Source: an uncultured Phocaeicola sp. (GTDB lineage: Bacteria > Bacteroidota > Bacteroidia > Bacteroidales > Bacteroidaceae). Taken from it: DNA of 62,785 nucleotides. The notes beneath the pieces are model-generated. The model was not told the origin of the DNA and did not search any database. It worked only from the letters and a program-made list of their open reading frames with translations. The stretch spans positions 1 to 62,785 of the forward strand of contig CALUKX010000007.1 of the NCBI GenBank assembly GCA_944321335.1, read 5' to 3'. The position numbers were made by a program, and so were the translations under genes. Positions 60,050-62,785 of the stretch are shown here, one piece after another; the first letter of the stretch is position 1, and every line of letters begins with the position of its first letter.

Positions 60050-62512
60050 TTATCTCAGTTTCGCATCGAGCTTGCTCTGCAGGTTGCCGATGAGCTTCTG
60101 CATGAACTTGTCGATTTGCTTGTCGTTCAAAGTTGCATTTTCGTCCTGCAGCATGAAGCTTACCGCATAGCTCTTCTTGCCTGCTTCGAGGTTCTTGCCT
60201 TCGTAAACGTCGAAGAGTTCCACGCTCTTCAGCAACTTCTTGTCGGTTTCGTAAGCAATCTTTTCGATTTCGGCGAACTGTACCTTCTTGTCGATCAACA
60301 GAGCCAAGTCACGTTTCACAGCCGGGAACTTGGAGATTTCCTTGAATGTTACCACGTTGTTCTTGACAGCCTTCATCAACTCATTCCAGTTCAAGTCGGC
60401 GAAGTAAACTTCGTTGTCGATATCAAACTTCTTCTGAAGCTTCTTGTGCAGTACACCGAAAGTAGCCAACAGCTTGCCGCCACGGGTGTGGACAGAGATA
60501 GCAACCGAGTAGATATCATCGGTCAGATTGCCGAATACCAGCGCACCGAAGTTCACTCCCAGACGGCGGAAAATATTCAAGACGTATGCCTTCAGCTCAT
60601 AAACGGTTGAGTTTTCATCCGGATGAGCCCATGAATTGCTTACACGTTTACCGGTTACCCACAAGCCCAAGTGCAGTTCTTCAGAATAAGCAGCCAATAC
60701 CTTTTCAGGATTCTTCTTTTCGGCATTGAAGTGATAACAGTTACCGAATTCGAAGAACTTCAGATCGGCATTCTTGCGGTTGGCATTGTGCTGGATACTT
60801 TCCAGACCACCGAACAACAAAGTTGCACGCATCACGTTCAAGTCGTTGCTCAGCGGGTTCATCAAGTGAACCAAGTTTTCCGGCTTGTAAGTTTCCAGAC
60901 CTTCGTAATAACCTGCAGCAGTCAGCGAGTTATTCAGGATTTCATTGAAACCGCAACCAACCAACTGTTCAGAAACCAGGTTCTGCAATTTTACAGACTT
61001 GTCGACAGCACCTTTGACACTCAAGCTTGACTTCAGTGAAGTCGGAATTTCTACATTGTTGTAACCGTAGATACGGAGGATATCTTCCACTACATCACAA
61101 GGACGCTGAACATCTACACGATAAGCAGGAACAATCAGCGACAAACCTTCCGGAGTTTCGTTCACAATCTTCATTTCCAAGCTTGTCACGATGCTCTTGA
61201 CAGTTTCTGCCGGAATCACCTTACCTACGAGTGAGTTTACATATTCGTATGACAGTTCAACCGGGAAATCATTGATAGGAGTCGGATAGTTGTCCTTGAT
61301 TTCAGAAGCAATTTCACCGCCTGCCAGTTCCTTGACCAGCAAAGCAGCTTCCTTCAGTGCGTAGATAGTTCCGTGCGGGTCGATACCACGTTCGAAACGG
61401 AAAGAAGAGTCTGTACTCAAGCCGTGACGGCGGGCAGTCTTACGAACCCAAGTCGGATGGAAGTATGCACTTTCCAGGAACACATCCTTTGTAGTTTCGG
61501 TAGTACCCGAATCCAAACCACCGAATACACCAGCAATACACATCGGTTCTTCGGTATTGCAAATCATCAGGTCACGGTCGGACAACTTGCGTTCCACTTC
61601 ATCCAATGTAACGAACTTGGTTACTTCCGGACAAGTCTTCACAACAATCTTGCCACCCTTGATCTTGTCTGCATCGAAGCAGTGCATCGGCTGGCCGTAA
61701 GCATGAAGAATATAGTTGGTGATATCCACGATATTGTTGATAGGACGAACACCGATCAGGCGTAACTTGTTCTGCAACCATTCCGGACTTTCCTTCACGG
61801 TAACATTCTTGATAGCCACACCGGCATAACGCGGACATGCTTCTGCATTTTCTACCACTACATCAATATCCATGTCGTGATTGTCGACCTTGAACGCATC
61901 CACAGAAGGACGGGTCAATGTAGCCTTGTGACCGTTCTGGATCAGCCAAGCGTACAGGTCGCGAGCCACACCATAATGAGAACAAGCATCCGCACGGTTC
62001 GGAGTGATATCCACTTCGAACACATAATCACTCTTGATATTGTAGTAATCTTTGGCCAAAGTACCCGGAACCACATCAGCAGGAAGAACGATGATACCAT
62101 CGTGGCTTGTACCGATACCGATTTCATCTTCCGCACAAATCATACCATTCGACTCTACTCCACGAAGTTTCGACTTCTTGATAGTAAAGCATTCTTCACC
62201 GTCGTAAAGCTTGGTACCCAATGTAGCGACAACGACCTTCTGTCCGGCAGCTACGTTGGCAGCACCACAAACAATCTGTACAGGTTCGCCCTGTCCCAAA
62301 TTGACGGTAGTAATGTGCATGTGATCTGAATTCGGATGCGGCTCGCAAGTCAGGACTTCACCGATAACGAGTCCTTCGAGTCCGCCTTTGATAGATTGAA
62401 CTTCCTCTACCCCATCTGTTTCCAACCCGATAGAGGTAAGTGCGGCTGACACTTCTTCGGGTGTCAAATCGAAATTGACATACTCTTTCAGCCAGTTATA
62501 AGAGATATTCAT
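60050..62512 (-). CDS. pheT: Phenylalanine-tRNA ligase beta subunit
   Basis: The 820-aa beta subunit joins PheS to charge tRNA-Phe. Domains in order: the tRNA-binding/EMAP-like domain (about residues 40-155; VIGEVLTCEPHPNSDHMHITTVNLG), the B3/B4 editing domain (about 210-385; IVDITNYILHAYGQPMHCFDADKI), B5 (about 405-480), the catalytic-like core (CDVVEDILRIYGYNNV onward), and the C-terminal ferredoxin-fold anticodon-binding domain (about 727-820; EISKFPAVKRDLALLIDKKVQF). The length is standard. The -7 box TAACTTTG is 36 nt upstream. yebC follows after 46 bp. Confidence 0.97.
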   Translation of the reverse strand: MNISYNWLKEYVNFDLTPEEVSAALTSIGLETDGVEEVQSIKGGLEGLVIGEVLTCEPHPNSDHMHITTVNLGQGEPVQIVCGAANVAAGQKVVVATLGTKLYDGEECFTIKKSKLRGVESNGMICAEDEIGIGTSHDGIIVLPADVVPGTLAKDYYNIKSDYVFEVDITPNRADACSHYGVARDLYAWLIQNGHKATLTRPSVDAFKVDNHDMDIDVVVENAEACPRYAGVAIKNVTVKESPEWLQNKLRLIGVRPINNIVDITNYILHAYGQPMHCFDADKIKGGKIVVKTCPEVTKFVTLDEVERKLSDRDLMICNTEEPMCIAGVFGGLDSGTTETTKDVFLESAYFHPTWVRKTARRHGLSTDSSFRFERGIDPHGTIYALKEAALLVKELAGGEIASEIKDNYPTPINDFPVELSYEYVNSLVGKVIPAETVKSIVTSLEMKIVNETPEGLSLIVPAYRVDVQRPCDVVEDILRIYGYNNVEIPTSLKSSLSVKGAVDKSVKLQNLVSEQLVGCGFNEILNNSLTAAGYYEGLETYKPENLVHLMNPLSNDLNVMRATLLFGGLESIQHNANRKNADLKFFEFGNCYHFNAEKKNPEKVLAAYSEELHLGLWVTGKRVSNSWAHPDENSTVYELKAYVLNIFRRLGVNFGALVFGNLTDDIYSVAISVHTRGGKLLATFGVLHKKLQKKFDIDNEVYFADLNWNELMKAVKNNVVTFKEISKFPAVKRDLALLIDKKVQFAEIEKIAYETDKKLLKSVELFDVYEGKNLEAGKKSYAVSFMLQDENATLNDKQIDKFMQKLIGNLQSKLDAKLR

Positions 62513-62547
62513 ATTGTATAGTTTTATATATTTCTAGAAATGATGTG

Positions 62548-62555
62548 CAAAGTTA
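62548..62555 (-). promoter_or_regulatory. -7 box for pheT
   Basis: CAAAGTTA reads TAACTTTG (followed by C) on the minus strand, 36 nt upstream of the pheT start. No exact TTTG at -33. Confidence 0.5.
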
Positions 62556-62706
62556 ATCAAAATATTCGGTATAAAAGAGAGAAAGGAGAAGGAATTTTGT
62601 AAGGAATCATTTCACCCTTCATTAGTAACATCTGCCCCGATAATAACCTATCTGATTTCCCAATTCAAAACAGCAGCAAAATTTTCGTTTCAATGACAAG
62701 TACATC

Positions 62707-62744
62707 AAAAAAGAGGCCGTCTCAAAATGAATTGAGATGGCCTC
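62707..62744 (-). terminator. Terminator of an unseen gene beyond the window end
   Basis: On the minus strand GAGGCCATCTCAA pairs with TTGAGACGGCCTC (13 bp, one mismatched or G-T pair) around a 6-nt loop, followed by TTTTTTG. It must end a minus-strand transcript that starts to the right of the window. Confidence 0.8.
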
Positions 62745-62785
62745 TGTCGTTTCATATCAGACTGAAGTCGTTTGGATTTTCCTCA

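Overview
The window looks like a chromosomal segment of a Bacteroidales gut-type bacterium, probably Bacteroides or Phocaeicola. Reasons: two SusC/SusD pairs, surface lipoproteins with acidic residues right after the lipobox cysteine, BACON and IPT domains, and repeated use of the Bacteroidetes -7 box TAnnTTTG (sometimes with TTTG 19-20 nt upstream) in place of E. coli-type promoters. I saw no rRNA, tRNA, CRISPR array, phage or intact insertion sequence.

Layout. 1-7.7 kb: O-acetylhomoserine sulfhydrylase and an acetyltransferase, a YitT-type membrane protein, an SGNH hydrolase, a His-rich small lipoprotein, an Hsp20 chaperone, and a large AAA protein behind a long, structured leader. 7.7-15.9 kb: a first glycan locus with SusD and an unusually short SusC, a divergent GH5 mannanase and an SGNH/SASA esterase. 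The gap between SusC and GH5 carries a phased array of inverted repeats. 16.0-36.5 kb: a full beta-mannan (galactoglucomannan) utilization locus. It has SusC/SusD, two surface glycan-binding proteins, GH5 with BACON, two GH26 mannanases, GH130 phosphorylase, a GPH transporter, an AGE-family epimerase, an AraC-type regulator and a GH36 alpha-galactosidase. 36.9-62.5 kb: mostly core genes. These are AmtB, a TerB/J-domain protein, an HD hydrolase, rfbA-rfbC, a GNAT-nitrilase fusion, a dicarboxylate/amino acid symporter, the DUF4286-ruvC-pulA-ABC ATPase operon, an acyl-CoA ligase, an AddAB-like helicase/nuclease pair, a phosphatase-like protein with a destroyed active site, an iron-sulfur-type flavoprotein, a TSCPD protein, yebC and pheT.

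How the mannan genes fit together (inference from family knowledge): surface lipoproteins (SusD, two glycan-binding proteins, GH5, GH26) bind and cut glucomannan or galactomannan. SusC imports oligosaccharides. Periplasmic GH36 removes galactose, the esterase may remove acetyl groups, and the second GH26 and the GH5_7-like enzyme shorten the chains. The GPH transporter brings mannobiose into the cytoplasm, where the epimerase makes mannosyl-glucose and GH130 phosphorolyses it to mannose-1-phosphate and glucose. An internal terminator followed by a new -7 box separates the binding/surface part from the GH26-GH130-GPH-epimerase part.

The observations most worth following are: the phased GTTGAC/GTCAAC array inside a 13-bp inverted repeat (12415-12511); the structured leader of the tandem AAA protein (about 4733-5008); duplicated Trp-rich modules at the end of one surface protein; and a phosphatase-like protein whose catalytic loop has turned into a GxGxxG-type sequence.
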